A stretch of 64,000 bases of DNA from Ligula intestinalis (taxonomy: Eukaryota; Platyhelminthes; Cestoda; Diphyllobothriidea; Diphyllobothriidae). The notes beneath the pieces were generated by a model, which searched no databases, was not told the origin of the DNA, and saw only the letters and a list, made by a program, of their open reading frames with translations. Below, piece by piece: positions 30,721 through 43,534 of the stretch (the first letter of the stretch is position 1; every line of letters starts with the position of its first letter). The translations under genes and the position numbers were made by a program. Location of the stretch: positions 16,328,664-16,392,663 of the forward strand of contig JAYGXS010000002.1 of NCBI GenBank assembly GCA_036362985.1, written 5' to 3'.

Positions 30721-31287
30721 ATTTTCGCAAATTTAAGAAGTGAGATCTATAAATTTTAAAAGAGCTGGGTAATTTGTGAATAGTAGGTCTGATTAAATTT
30801 AAAAGTAAAACAAAGGCATTGAAAAAGGCAATTTTAATCGCAGTTGAGACAAGCCATAATTGAATTCAATGTACTTTCAAATGACGTCAAACTAACCAAC
30901 ATAACCCCAACAATTTACACCGTGGAAAGGTTTATTAGTGCATGAAATGCGCATAATCTGACATAAAATCTTTAAAAATCAATCGCCAGTTCGAAAGCAC
31001 TGGCTCAACTGTCTGTGTAAAAATTAATAGCTTCCAGTAAACTGAAAGTGCGAGAGAGAGAAATTTTCAAACAATATTCGTTTTTTTCCAAAGGACTACT
31101 GTCTGAAACAATAGAATGCAGAATGCTTGAATATTCATTTCAGAGGAGAAGACGTAACTTGAAGAAGTTTATAGCAAAAGGAGCGAGGAATAAAAAACAG
31201 AAAAAAAATTTCGAAGGCAGTTTAGATAAACCGCAGTCTAATATTCTCCGAAAACAGCCATTTATCAGCAGGTAACCTGTTTGTTCA
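30721..31287. other. No supported feature
   Basis: A basic 75-codon frame (31048-31275, plus) is lysine/arginine-rich through composition. No motif recognised. Confidence 0.3.
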
Positions 31288-31295
31288 TTGGATTT

Positions 31296-32247
31296 TGCAG
31301 AGGTAGTTTAGGTAGTGCACCTTGTATGCCCCTAGTCCCAGCATTTTTTCTAAGGAAACGGTCAAAGGAGTTTTGGAGATGAAAAAATAGGATAATAAGT
31401 GAGGGAAATTTGTAGAAGTAAGTTTAAAGAGGGAAAATGGAGTTGAATTTTTTTCCACGGCCAATGGGATTACGATTTTCCGCATGTAAATTAAACGTGT
31501 TCGCAGCGCTTGGCACTGCGGTCTATACTAACCTAACTCTAGAACGGTAAGTTGGCTCTTAGGGAAGTTGAAGTAGACGGTCAAGTTACTTGTTGACTGC
31601 ATCCTTAGTAAGGTCGCTCACCCTATTCACTCTGAACTGATAGCTGCGAAGTCTTCCCGTACTATGCGCCGAAGCTTCCGTCATATACCTTGCCGTACAT
31701 CGGCAAATCAACACTCTGTCCTCCCATTCCTAGCACGCTACCTCACGTGTGAAGAAACGGAAATTGAGAAGGTGAACGCCGATCTGTCATCATAACAGAT
31801 GCGGATAACGTGCAAACCTTGAAATTTGAGTATGCTACGACCTTTTACCATGATCCCTCATCGTAACTTACCCCTTGCTCTCCGTTAATGGAGCCATTTT
31901 TGCTGAAAAATTTGGATATAACCTTCAAAATAAAGCATTCTCTCTCTCCCTCTAGATGAAAACCTGACTAACATTTTTATTTTTTCAAGAATTTCACCAA
32001 ACCTGCATTTTGATTATGTGATTTTTCCGCAATGCGTTAAACGACAGTACAGATTCGGAAACTCTACAGATATACATCTACAGCATTCCTAAATACAATA
32101 AAATAGAACTACATTTAGCAGTTATTAAAGTATATTCCGCTGCCTATCTTAATTCCTCACCCATGAAACCTCTATAAGCCCCGTTTCCGTAGGACAAAAT
32201 GCTAGGAATAGGGGTATATTAAGTGCACTGCTTAAACTATCTTTGCC
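31296..32247 (+). mobile_element. hAT-like MITE, copy D, with a nested insertion
   Basis: Inverted ends (GCAGAGGTAGTTTA and TAAACTATCTTTGCC) are flanked by TTGGATTT (31288-31295) and ATGGATTT (32248-32255), an 8-bp duplication with one mismatch. The total length is 952 bp. Removing the foreign block at about 31583-31958 leaves about 576 bp, the length of copies A (574) and B (583). Confidence 0.88.
31583..31958 (+). mobile_element. Unidentified retroposon-like insertion inside MITE copy D
   Basis: This ~375 bp block has no counterpart in MITE copies A-C. It ends in AAAATAAAGCATTC followed by a (CT)n run and TCTAGATG. That resembles the 3' end of a non-LTR retroposon with a simple-repeat tail (compare the (GA)n tail at 1983-2025). 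No protein or Pol III box was recognised. Confidence 0.55.
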
Positions 32248-32255
32248 ATGGATTT

Positions 32256-33220
32256 CAAATGGTGTTCAGTTTTCCAACCCTCTATTAGGCGAAATATGGT
32301 GTTAACGAAGGCAAACAGTATTTATTTCAAAGCCCTCAGACAGGAACAGCATAGGAGGGAAGTGTTTTTTCATAATGCCGCGTGTGAAGTTTCAGTCAGC
32401 GACTGAAAAAGATGCGGCTATGAGCATGCTGTTTCCTGTTTTCAAAAAAAACTTTTCTCTCTTAGAAATATGAAATAATTTTTTAGCGATGGAGTCTAGT
32501 AAGTTTGATAGCGCCACTGCAACATCCGTGCATACCTGGCGAGTTGTAAGGGTCTCAACTGATCGTCACAAATGATAAGGTTGATAGAGTGTGTGCTTAC
32601 GAATGCCCCCAAAATAAGTCAGTTACCGAAAGATGTTATCACTCTTTCGGACGTGTTTTCTGAGACAACTTAAAGTCCCCAAAATATTTGAACCCTGAGC
32701 TAAATATGGAAATTACTTGCCGAGGGAAGTAGAATCCACAATGTATAAAAAACCTTTGATAAAATTTCACCTTAAAATAACGTAAACTAAAAAATTTGAC
32801 CAATCAATGTCCAGAGTAATATCGGGAGAAAATTTGGACCTCTAAGTTTAAAATCATGGAGACTTTTTTCCATGACCCAAAAGTCCTCTTTCTATCTATA
32901 TTGGAACCAAAGTTGTTATCTGTGCTTTCCTTTATGTTCTGTTCTATGACTAGAGATATATTGAAGTCTGGTGGTAGAGGTGCTAAATTATTTTTCAATC
33001 AGCGAATGCCACGTCTATCTCCTATCCGGAATAACGTATCAGCAGCTACAAGACCGCAAAAATTTACCTTAACAAGTAAGATAGCTTTTCACTTTTGAGT
33101 CTTCTACCGGTTAGTTGTGAAATAATTGAAAATGCTTGGAAATTACAAATTTAAGTTATTATTTCTCTAAGGGTATACAATTCCTGACATTTGCGAGGGC
33201 TTGAGAAGACTATATACGCC
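32256..33220. other. No supported feature
   Basis: Frames at 32804-32998 (minus) and 32856-33098 (plus) overlap each other; neither resembles a protein. Confidence 0.3.
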
Positions 33221-33224
33221 TTTC

Positions 33225-33445
33225 TAAAAACGGCTGGTTTATTCACATGTTCTCTTATCTAATAAGCGCGAAAGGTAAAACAAAGTTGTAAGGTGCCGAC
33301 GGTTGTCTTGATAAGTGTGCCTCGTTTAGATTAGAACATTCGCTGAAAGAAACACACACTACTGCGCAGATGTGGTCTTCAACAGATGTTGCCATAGAAA
33401 CAAGCCTGACTGTAAAATAACGTCGAATTTTGCCAAAAGTCGGAA
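33225..33445. repeat. Dispersed repeat Y, copy 2
   Basis: Aligns with 11020-11236 in the same orientation. Here AAAATAAC (33415-33423) continues into GTCGAATTTTGCC without a MITE, so it may represent an unoccupied version of the site where MITE B sits. Confidence 0.5.
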
Positions 33446-33469
33446 AATATTTCAGTTGGGAATATACCA

Positions 33470-34682
33470 TAATTAAATTTCATGGGAAGAGTTATTTTAT
33501 CTAGGACGCATTAAACTCATAAATTTTGCATGAATCCACGCTTATGATTTAACTATTACGCTTGAATATATTCAGAAGATTGAAACACTATACAATAGCA
33601 ACAACGTAAGTTCCCGAAATGACCTATAAATGGCCAACCATTTGAATATAGTTAATGTCTTCGCATTTGCATGTTTTGATGATTAGATCACCTTTGGTGT
33701 AAAAACACTTTTAGTCCTATGTTGAAGATGGAAAGCTACATGACTTAAGGAAACAGGGCAAAAGAAACCTACATATAAGCAATAACAAACATTGTGAAAC
33801 AATCGTATCTTTTGAGAAAAGTTGCTCTTGGCAAGCTTTCCGGGAAAAAAGTCCATCTTGCATCTTTTCATCTTGGTTGGCAAACTCTGCGAGGAAATCT
33901 TGATTGTTACATTTTTACATCTGTTCCGTTTCTAACTAACACATAAGCGGAACGTATAGCTTAAAAAACGACATTTCTAAATGACTTACATTCGAGAAGA
34001 CCTTCTTTACATTACCTTCGCGGTAGCATATGCAGACACTTTGATTATGCGCAAGTAGGATGGTGCGGTAAAACAAAAGTCCGATGAAAGCCATTTGGTT
34101 TCTGCATTTTGTACAAAAACACTTCACATGTTAGCTAAACATAATTTTTAAAGCTTAAGTTGCTGATTATTTCCGAAAATAAATGTGATTCCTTCAACTT
34201 GACTTTAATTTAATTTGAGCAATTTCGGACCAAATTTTTCAGCTCTGGAGGGGGCTATTTTTTCACTTATTTTTACTTATTCTGTAATTCTTCCATAGCA
34301 CAATGTGTATGAATAAAAAGTTTGGTTATGTCGTACCTGAAAGCGTAGGAAATCTCTTTAATATAAACTTACTTATGATTTAGCCAAAATTAGTGCCTAC
34401 TTCGCTCCATAATTTTAACTAAGGGACAGTTTTCTAAACTAATGCCTTTCTTATTATTAAATCCACTAATTTGATCCAAATAACTTGGCAAAATATATGC
34501 TAACCTACCATAGAAAGTTTCTTGCAGCACTCGCAATAATGCACATATTACTACTGTTGGCAGGTCAGTTTTAAAAAATCGGAAAAAGACCTTAGTATAC
34601 AGACGAGAGTATGAAGAAACCAACGCATTAATTTTCATATAGTTTGTGAGCCACGTCTTTTCCTAAACGCAAAAATAGACAG
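33470..34682. other. No supported gene
   Basis: AT-rich. At 34520-34545 GTTTCTTGCAGCACTCGC matches the right end of foldback element 1 (6952-6969) and may be a small fragment of that family. Confidence 0.3.
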
Positions 34683-34790
34683 AGAAGTAGATACGATCAT
34701 TGGGACAAGATTTTTACTCGTCCGACGTTTCGGAATCCAGCTCTAACTCATATTCAGAGAGAGCATCAGGTAAGAATTCCTAATATGTAA
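34683..34790 (-). mobile_element. Solo PLE terminal module
   Basis: Read on the minus strand: CTCTGAATATGAG...GAGCTGGATTCCGAAACGTC, then GGACGAGTAAAAATCTTGTC and CCAATGATCG...CTTCTCTG. It has the same order of elements as the other pLTRs: hammerhead-like core, A-rich AATAAA-like word, ATCG-containing edge. No PLE coding sequence is attached. Confidence 0.6.
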
Positions 34791-37700
34791 AATGTCAGAT
34801 GGTAAAGCTACTGCCCAGTGATTGCGTCTTCTTTGTCCGAATAACCTTCTGTGACTCAAATGTTGCTTATCTCGGCAAACATGGACATTATCAAAACAGC
34901 AGACTTAATCAGGGGAAACTGAAGACGTCTTGGAGTGAAAAACATCTAACCTAAAAAAACACCAATTCCTATTAGTACTACTGGGAGTCCAGTTTTGGAA
35001 ATATTCACGGACAAAAAAGATACACCTCAAAGAGTTATTATGCTCACAACAAGATGCTTTCTTAGACAGGTCGATCACCATGGCACACAGAAACGAAGAA
35101 ATTAATCTTCTCAGAGTCTTGTTACCCTTTAAAGGTTATAATAGGAAGAAAGTTGGAAAATATTGCTATTCTTCTCTTTTTCTACAGGGAACTGCTTGTA
35201 TCTAAAGTTTCTGATTATTCTTTGTCTGGTGGATACAAAGCTCAAGATTTGTTATCACATTCCCTGTGCACTCTCAATAATCGAAAATATTTTTTTAACC
35301 AGACTCGGTTGTTGCTGTATAGGACCAGGTCGCGAGCACAACACTTTTTCAAAGTTTGCCAAATAATATATAGCTAAAAGTCCACTGAACTGTGGGCTAC
35401 TGCATAGCAGAAGCACATTTACAAAGATATTGTTGCGGAAAGGGTTATTCGTCATGTTTCACTAGGTTCCGTTTTTGCCAGTCTCGCTGCCATTTTGTGC
35501 GGGCTATTCTGACTGCACGCAAGCAGAATGGTTGACCACAAAATATTTTAGTTTGTACTTATCTTCTATCAGCTAATAAGTCGTAGGGAAAGAAAAAAGT
35601 GAAGGGCATTGTAAATTACTGATAAAGGCACACCTTGATGTCATTTCTAGTTTGTCGACTTTTATTAGTTACTGTGAACCCAACCAAGGGCTTAAGCTCA
35701 AGTAGACTGACGTCCCTGCTTTGATTGCTTTCAAGGAGCCTTAATACGAGGAACGGAAGGAAATTATTCGGAACAAACCTCTTCTGGGTCGTCCCTAAAG
35801 TTGCTTTCAGAGTTTGACCCAGAAACAATTAACTACTACGTAAAGCCTACCTAATATTCACGAACTGATAACGAGCAGTCAGTAGTATACCCTACGTAAT
35901 TATTAACCTTACTGTATTATAGCCTCATTTTCCGTCTGCCGAAAGCGAGGTTATTAGAACACCTGCAAGCGACGTGTAGCGGTCTGTTATGACTGAAGAT
36001 CTCTCGGCTGCCCGCATAGGTGGTTATTTTCTGTTAATTCCCATGCGACCATCTGCGTGGGCGACAGACGCTCACTTCTGAGGAGAGACACAATTGCTTT
36101 TATTAAATCCGGACAACAGGACTCATCAATGCACACGACCCTCAGGTGATTCAACACTCCCAAGTTCTACCGACATGATGCGAATCCTTTCATGTTATTT
36201 GTGAGCGTCGCTACATTATCAACTGTTTCGGGCTTGGAATCTCAGCTGCGCGTGTCTAGATTCGCCCATTATTGTCTGAGGATGGTATATAAGTCCGGAA
36301 GGATTATTCATTTGTCTGCAAGCGCTAGTCAGTCACCGCTGGCTAGTTGCCCTGTCCGTAAGGATTCCTTATGGGATCTACAAAACGACCTTGTGTGTTA
36401 AAGCCACCTTCTTACATATTTTAAGTAGGGTGAATTACCCAAAATCCTCCAGTTTTCTTCGATCCTCCAGGGGCTGCATGTTGGCATTGAACTGCAGAGG
36501 GGCCCTCGGAAGGCCACCGCATACAATAACCACTTAAGCCAGTGCGTTAAGCAAAATGGCATTTTAAACTAACCACGGGAATTATCGCTTACTTACAAAA
36601 CTTAAGTAGGGCGATTTTCACAACCTTTCCACTTCTGCACTATTTCCCCGTAACTCTAGTTGGGGTTAGTGGTACTACTTGAAAATGTACCTCAATGACC
36701 TCACCTGAGTTCAGAGCACACTCCCCCGACATACACGCGCTCGCCGTTGGTCCGGTGGGGGGCTAGCTAAGCGACTTCAGTGTCCCCGCCCGAGGTTTGG
36801 GTACGCACCCTAACTTACCCCCGTATATTTTTTATTTTACAGGATTATTACGGTCTAATTTGTACCTTGACATACGCCATCCGTCCTCTTCCCTAAAACC
36901 ATGAGCCCGAAGGACGGAGGGGCGCGCTTCGCGCGCTCCCCAGGCGGCCCCACGAGGTGCTCCTAACGACACACGTCGTCATCTAAATGAACTGAAAGCC
37001 CCAGCTCTGAGGTAGAGTGGAAATGTCCAGTCTGCTACCTCGAAATAAAAAAAATTGGTGCCTGTCTCTGCAATGTGTCTCAACATCTGAAAACAACTTA
37101 AAGCAAAATACCTAGAGTGATGTTAATTTCACAACACTTGTGTCAAACAAATGCTTGCTTACGGTGGGCAAAGAATTCAGTCAATTTTTTGAGCGATTTT
37201 TGAAGCCATTCACTAACCTGGCTTCGCAAACCAAAATTTTTGTGACATTTCTTTTGTCTTTTCATTATACTATCAAGTTTATTATAATCAGTCGATCCGG
37301 AATCAAAGATAACTAATTTGGTCTTCTAATTCAAACTGTATTGCAAGTTGACTTCTTGATTTACGTCGCAAATGCAATGAAAAAGTTTTTTTTACATTCT
37401 TCACTGCCCTGATTTTTATATTACAGAATTTTCCTCCCCGAGCTTCACCTTTTTTACCAGATATATTCCAAAAGGACTTAATTAATCCAAACGGTTCACT
37501 ATCTTGCATTCGACAGATGGCGTTTGAGAGTCGTTTTGCATAGGTTCTAACTTTGGACATGACAGTTTGCAGCTGCTGGTTTCTCAGGATCCATGCCATA
37601 TGTTCGGTTAATTGTCAAACGTGGTTAATTTTTTGCTCTGGTTTTTATTGAGCCACAATTGTTAAAAGCCGCTTCAACCCGCTATTGGCCAGATAGCTGA

Positions 37701-38760
37701 AGTTGTTCGAGCACATGAAACTGACGTTTCGGAAAATTTAACTTGTTAAGACAGAACATGCCCGACAAGGTTAAAAGATGGATATAGTCACTTTATTTTA
37801 TCTCGGACCTCGAATCTTGAGTCGTCGTAGAAGTTCCTTTTATAACAAAACGATACGCATATCACGCCAATCTTTACTATATACTATTCTATATACTGGA
37901 ATTCAATGTTTAAATGTTTCTCAGCGGAATTTAAATATGAAGTAACAAGTTAAGAACGTCGGTAAATTTCTGGCAGTATTTCGTTTTTAAAAGGTGCGCA
38001 ATTACAAGAACCTGAGAGACATGATCAATTTTATTTCGTATTCTCTTACCTACATCTTGATTACTCAGGCATTCACAGACGGCGGTAAAAGTAGATGCTT
38101 GACTTAGCCTCAAATGAAATATGTACCACGGAATTCAAAAATTCCACACATATATTGAAATGCAGAATGCGTTCAGAAATACGCGGGAATTTACAGACTT
38201 TCGAAGAAAGTTTAAATTTAAGCATTTTTAACAGTTCGCTACAAAAATGGTTCCGCCCAAGCGAAATTTTACCCGTGCGCTTTAGAAAATATGACATGCA
38301 TTATCGACAAAAGACTTGAACTGTGATTAAAAGAATGTATATGATCAGTCCAGGGAAATTCGAAATTTTTGCACTTTTATTTTTTGACAACACAATTCTA
38401 AAGGTCCCCCCTTCTAATTAAAGATATTCTCCTAAATAATTTTATTAAGGAAGTGGTCTGCGACATTAAGCGGAACTCGGAGTTATTTTATTTATAGCAT
38501 AGGCCAACATTATGAACAAGAGCATGGTTTTCTGTCAAATTAAAAAAGTCGTCAACCTCCAACTGCCCTGGTGATTGGCCATTAAATTTAATTTCCCACG
38601 TGTTTTCCGTTAACTTCTCCCATCCACTACTCCCCATATGTTGACTTAACGTTCCCGTCCTTTATCGATTAATTTTTAAACTGTCTCAGGTTCCTTGCTG
38701 TTACCAGTAATTCTGTGACATTTACCACTCCTGTATGTGTCTTCGTTAACATTCTTATGC
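34791..38760. other. Mostly featureless; GC-rich island at 36710-36990
   Basis: 36710-36990 is GC-rich with a strong hairpin at 36929-36955 (GGGGCGCGC, TTCG, GCGCGCTCCCC). Around 36415 and 36600 the word TTAAGTAGGG(T/C)GA recurs. A 98-codon minus frame (37303-37599, K/R-rich) is unassigned. A short match to the pLTR core (ACTGACGTTTCGGA at 37726) is too small to call. Confidence 0.3.
37303..37599 (-). CDS. Hypothetical ORF, 98 codons, doubtful
   Basis: Starts MAWILRNQQLQTVMSK and is rich in lysine and arginine, with a basic central segment. I do not recognise a domain. It is not obviously part of any repeat in this window. In AT-rich DNA a frame this long can arise by chance, and it may equally be an exon; I see no convincing splice context. 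Confidence 0.12.
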   Translation of the reverse strand: MAWILRNQQLQTVMSKVRTYAKRLSNAICRMQDSEPFGLIKSFWNISGKKGEARGGKFCNIKIRAVKNVKKTFSLHLRRKSRSQLAIQFELEDQISYL

Positions 38761-38762
38761 AA

Positions 38763-38875
38763 CGACAAGAAGCAGCTGATGAGCTGTCTCGAAATTTGTT
38801 GATATCAATGAATTCTGCTGTTTTCGCCTGTTTTCAATTTGTTCCGGGGAAAAACACCTTCAAAAAAGTCTCAGT
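38763..38875 (+). mobile_element. PLE-like terminal module, subfamily with CTGATGAGCTGTCTCGAAA
   Basis: The word at 38776-38794 is an exact hammerhead-type core (CUGAUGAG...CGAAA). Downstream, TTCTGCTGTTTTCGCC-GTTTTCAATTTG aligns with the minus-strand module at 59016-58930 (CTTGCTGTTTTTGCCATCTTT). An inverted partner lies at 38971-39025, and a further direct copy at 39230-39290. Confidence 0.6.
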
Positions 38876-38970
38876 CGAAATACAGTCAAAAAGAATGCAC
38901 TGTTTAAATCAGTTATCCATAAAGTTGCACAGGCAGTGGAATATATATAAAGAAGCTAAGCAAGCGTGCA

Positions 38971-39025
38971 CATCAGGATTGATTTGTACAGACAAATTTC
39001 GAGACAGCTTTTCAACTGTTTTCTG
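38971..39025 (-). mobile_element. Inverted partner of the 38.77-kb module
   Basis: Minus strand: CAGTTGAAAAGCTGTCTCGA then AATTTGTCTGTACAAATCAATCC. It mirrors 38774-38800 about 100 bp away. TTGAAAAG replaces CTGATGAG, so the ribozyme-like core is broken in this arm. Confidence 0.55.
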
Positions 39026-39229
39026 TCTGTATGAATAAGATAAAAAATGGAGAACACAGCATTTTGAATTTACACCAAATGAATATATAACAGTGAGCTC
39101 ATTTTTTACCGCGGCATATAGTCAATAATAATGTGGCCCTTAAACTTGGGATATAGAAACGAAGAGTGGGTACGAGAATTAACAAAATCAAAGGTTGATT
39201 TAATGTAGGCATGCGATCACGCAAACATA

Positions 39230-39290
39230 GGAAGCAGTTTAAAGGCTGTCCCGAAATTTGTTTGTACAAATAAATACTGCAGTGAACGCT
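39230..39290 (+). mobile_element. Third module of the 38.8-39.3 kb cluster
   Basis: GCAGTTTAAAGGCTGTCCCG followed by AAATTTGTTTGTACAAATAA matches the arm at 39025-38971 in reverse orientation. The cluster order is plus, minus, plus. Confidence 0.5.
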
Positions 39291-42200
39291 TTCTTTAAAT
39301 TCGTACCCGAGTAACAAGCTTTAAATAAGTTTATCCATGTGAAATATACATGCACAAAAACTTTGGGATTCTGCCTAATACTGAGCAGTTTTATTGCTTT
39401 TTCCAAGGTTGCATAGGCAAATACTTTTAGCTAATGTTACAAAGGTTTGAATGCGTACGGTATCTATTGTAGCGAAACTGTTCCAGAGGTTTCGGCGACA
39501 TAAGTATCCGATTAATTATTAAATCACATCACTCATTTTCGAGGTAATTTAACCAAAATACCACATGAACCTGCAGTTAATATACCAAACTGCGTACAAG
39601 GAAAGCATAAAGGCCCATTATTGAGCCTATTTTATTGCAACTGTGTCACGCAGCAGCGGAAAATTGGCAGTACCCGCGCGCCTGGACTTTTATGTACTAA
39701 TTGTGCCGTCAGTCGAAAAGACCATTACGTAGTTATAAGCTACAGAAAAAAAATATAAAAAAGGTTTCGTAATGATCCAATGTTGTTTTGACAGTTTCAG
39801 AAAGGTCTGCGCCAACCTTCGTTAAAAATATTTGTTTCATGGTTACAATCAAAAATCTGAGAGTCAGGACAATCTCAAATTACTATGATTCCCTCAATGG
39901 CCAAATAAATGTAGATCTTCAGAAGAAACTAGATCCATGTTTTCATTTTATAGAGACACCGATCACTGATGATAAAGAAGTCAAAGTAATTTGAGAAACG
40001 CAGGTACCTGCCAGACGGAGAACTTTAATTATGAATACCCCCCGACAGTACATTATTTTAAGCTTTGAAATCTACAATCATCTCAACTTTAAAAATGACG
40101 TCAACAGATGCACAAAGATAAAACTACCTTTGAAATCATCAGAAAGAAGGGATACACTTGTCTATTATCAGATTGTGCAGAAACCATGCTTTTTAATTTT
40201 CAATAGCAACGCTATATTTTAAAGCATTAGCGGCTTTTCGATGAGAAGCATGGGTAAAAAAAAGTCAAAGTAATTAATAGTTAAAAAATGCTGCCATTCG
40301 GGAGCCTTAAACGTGAGATACATGCTTTTATATTGCCACACTAGTTGGGTATGGAAATATTTAGATACCGCTTTGCACCACAATATCTAAGTCACAGCGC
40401 GTTATTGAAGTACCTTAGAATTCCAGACATTTCTCCGGGCATCTAAAAAACATCTACCAAATAGAAACTAAAAACTGCTATCAGTCTCAGGAAAATATGC
40501 TGATTTTTCACTGAGTTTTAGAAAAGACGACCGGAACGAAAAATATTAAGAAAGCTCACAGTGAATATGGTCAAACAAACTACAGGTTTCCATCCTCTCT
40601 GCTTTTAACAGCGTTTGGTGGTTTTCAACTATTCTGTAGCAAATGTCAAGAAATTTTATATTTAATGGCGTTCAAGATCTGTTCAAAGAGCATTTATTGA
40701 TACTGATGAATGAACTTACCTCTCCTTTTGCATTCCCCGCCTCCTTAAAGTATACGCGTTCGTTGATATACATTTTAATTAACTGAATTTAAGCGCCCGT
40801 ACACCAATAAAAGTTGCCATAAACGTCTTGCTAAACCAAAATGCTCAGTTTTGAAAATTTCGTCAATCAAATGAACGATGAGGTATTCTGTCACCACTGT
40901 TTTTATCAATGAATCAATCATAATTACCAACAACCTTTGATAGCTGATATAATAGCAATCGCTCATTTAGAAATTAAATGAAACAATGGATAGCTGTGAA
41001 GAGAAGCAGAAGAAGAGATGCGCAGAGCCAACACAATTTTCTTGACTTTCCGAGAACAAACAAACCTTCATATTCAAGACGTGCGGCTTCACGCTACTCA
41101 ATGAGATTCTTTACCACGCTGACTAATTTTCGCACAGATATCGTTTGACGGTTGTTGCAAGAAGGCAGCTATCACTACTCAGACTGTCAGGTCTCACACT
41201 GGCCATACAAATCTGAAGCAACCATCTTCAAAATCAGCCGGGAAACCAGGGTGAAACAAAATGCGCTGAGGACTCACGTGCCGCGGATCACCGTTGTAAA
41301 TACCCAAACACTACTAACCTACTCAAAATCTTAGATACGGCTCAGGACACCCTGGTTTTGAACATATCCAGAGCCAATGCAATTTTAACGTATCCACTCT
41401 TATATCAAATCACAAGAAACAAGAAACAGGGGTGCCTCCTCCACCAATCCATTACGGCTTGCTTTGATCGGACATACTTACACCCACTGCAGATGACACG
41501 CTGGTAATACTTCAATGCACACGCCATCGCTATCAGCAATGCAGAAACAGTACGGCATTTTTACAAGTAGGACTAATTGAGCACCGACCTTGTCGGTTAC
41601 TGGCAGGTCCATTGCAGTGCAGGGGAAAATGAGGACCCAAGTCTCCTACCAACACTCGTCACACACATTTTTCCCCACCCATACGGTTCCAAGATATCAA
41701 AAACTGATGGGTCTATTCAGTTCCATGCACGTATTTGAATAAACGCAGTGAAACATCCCACTCGGGCCACTTATACACGCTTTCTCAATTTAGGTGCATA
41801 TAGACATCCGAACATGCACACAACTAACTTTTATAGATCTCAATTACCCAGAAGTATTTTAAAATATTTTAAGTACGAATAAAAACTTCGAAGATCGAAA
41901 TATAGGCATAAAACTGCAAAGATGTTTCAGCTCCTAACGGAATCTACAATCACTAGGGCACACATGGAAAACAGTAATGTAGACTATTTGAAAATAATAT
42001 GCCTGTGACTGCACCTGTAAACGCAATTACGTGTATATTTTTGGTTACTGAGCTGTTTCTGGGTATGTGACTTTTGAGGTCATGCGGCCTCTACAAACTG
42101 TGAACTCAAAGAAAAATCTCTTCACAATAGCCAGTCGCATCGCATTTGCAATCTACTTCAGTCGACTAATCAGCATATTATACATTATGATAGTTCTCTT

Positions 42201-43530
42201 GCAGACTTCTCTATGTCGCTCTGTGTATACGTCTCTACGTAGGCACAACAGTTAATACCCAAAGCTTCAGTGTTAGATCATTGACATGCATGATAGCACC
42301 AGGTAGAGTGTCCCTTTTCAGCAGATAAACAGTGGGAGAACTGCCTTTTTTACACCGGTCTTGAGGAGGTGAGTGGCTCATGGATGCTTCATTTTGACTG
42401 ATGAGTGGGGAGGTCTATTTCTCCCTCTCTTGTATAGATTACGCTCAGTGTGTTGGGAATGATTACGAATTTTCTGTAGACCTTGCCATTAAGTTTTACT
42501 GGAAGCTGCGATATTTTATTACTCCCTGCTATCAACTTGACTGTAATTTAACCTTCACAAAGTCATTTTTTGACCTCGTTTTCCTTTTGTGTCGAGGTTG
42601 CCTAAGCACATCGCCCGTCATTCTGTGACATTCCCCTTCGCTCTATTCATGGTTTTCTTGCTGATGCGAAAGTCCCTTACACGATCTGATTTTCTGTCCT
42701 TTTGCTTTATGATCTTGGGAATAGAGCGGAAGCTTTCAGTCAGCGCGGGTCGGTAAAATCAGAGAAGAAACCGTTTGTGCATTCCATGCACCACTGCGCG
42801 TTCTTATCCAAGGATTATAAATACTTAAATATCACTGACTACCTAAGTAAAATAAGTAGTCAAATTGCATGACACTTCCAGGAGTGGAGTGAAGTTATTC
42901 GCATAAATTTAAGAGATTTTAGCCACCAGACGTCAGAAGTTTGAAATCAAGCACATTCTGCCATCAGATTGCGGCGACGTTTTATATTAGCCGCTAATAC
43001 CCATAAACAGGGGAATTAAGTCAAGGTTGCTCAGATTTTGACCCGCTAATTTTTTGTGGCTTATAAAAAAATTGCGCCACATAGACACTTCCTACAAAAA
43101 TCATTCGTCGTTGTGCATAGTTAAGTCATTCTCGCCTGCCTCTCCATGCCACCCCATCTGTTGCATATACTATCCTGGTCTAAAACTATCACGGCGTAGA
43201 TTTGAGGGTTGTCAAGTGACGATCGATCGCAAACATCGCAGTCAGTCCAGTATGTGTTTGTGGGGAGTGGCAGACCTGAGATTGAGGGTCAGGCTGCAAT
43301 AGCACCTTCTTACTGAAACTTCTGTGGCACACTCACTGCTCAAGATGTGAGCCAGATTCGGCAGTGCACTTAGAAGACGACACCGGCTGCATCAGTTACC
43401 TGAACCCCCTCCCGTTACCGATCTTCTTAAATTTTTGATAACACAGAGTCCAGGTCGAGGAGGAGAAGTAGTTCGGTAGATTCAACGCAAGTCTACTCTC
43501 ACTATAATCAACAGTATGCGCCAGAATTCG
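39291..43530. other. No supported gene
   Basis: AT-rich for most of its length. 43120-43520 is GC-richer, with frames giving WGVADLRLRVRLQ and a proline-rich run; I suspect an old retroelement piece but cannot name it. No terminal repeats seen. Confidence 0.3.
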
Positions 43531-43534
43531 TGCA

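Noticed and set aside
36870..36990. CpG island or promoter
   Set aside because: The segment is GC-rich with a hairpin, but no adjacent coding exon or transcription signal can be shown.
37690..37745. Possible solo pLTR (ACTGACGTTTCGGA)
   Set aside because: Only about 14 bases match the terminal module, too little to distinguish from chance.
41152..41334. 60-codon plus frame near GC-richer sequence
   Set aside because: No motif, no repeat support, and length within chance expectation.
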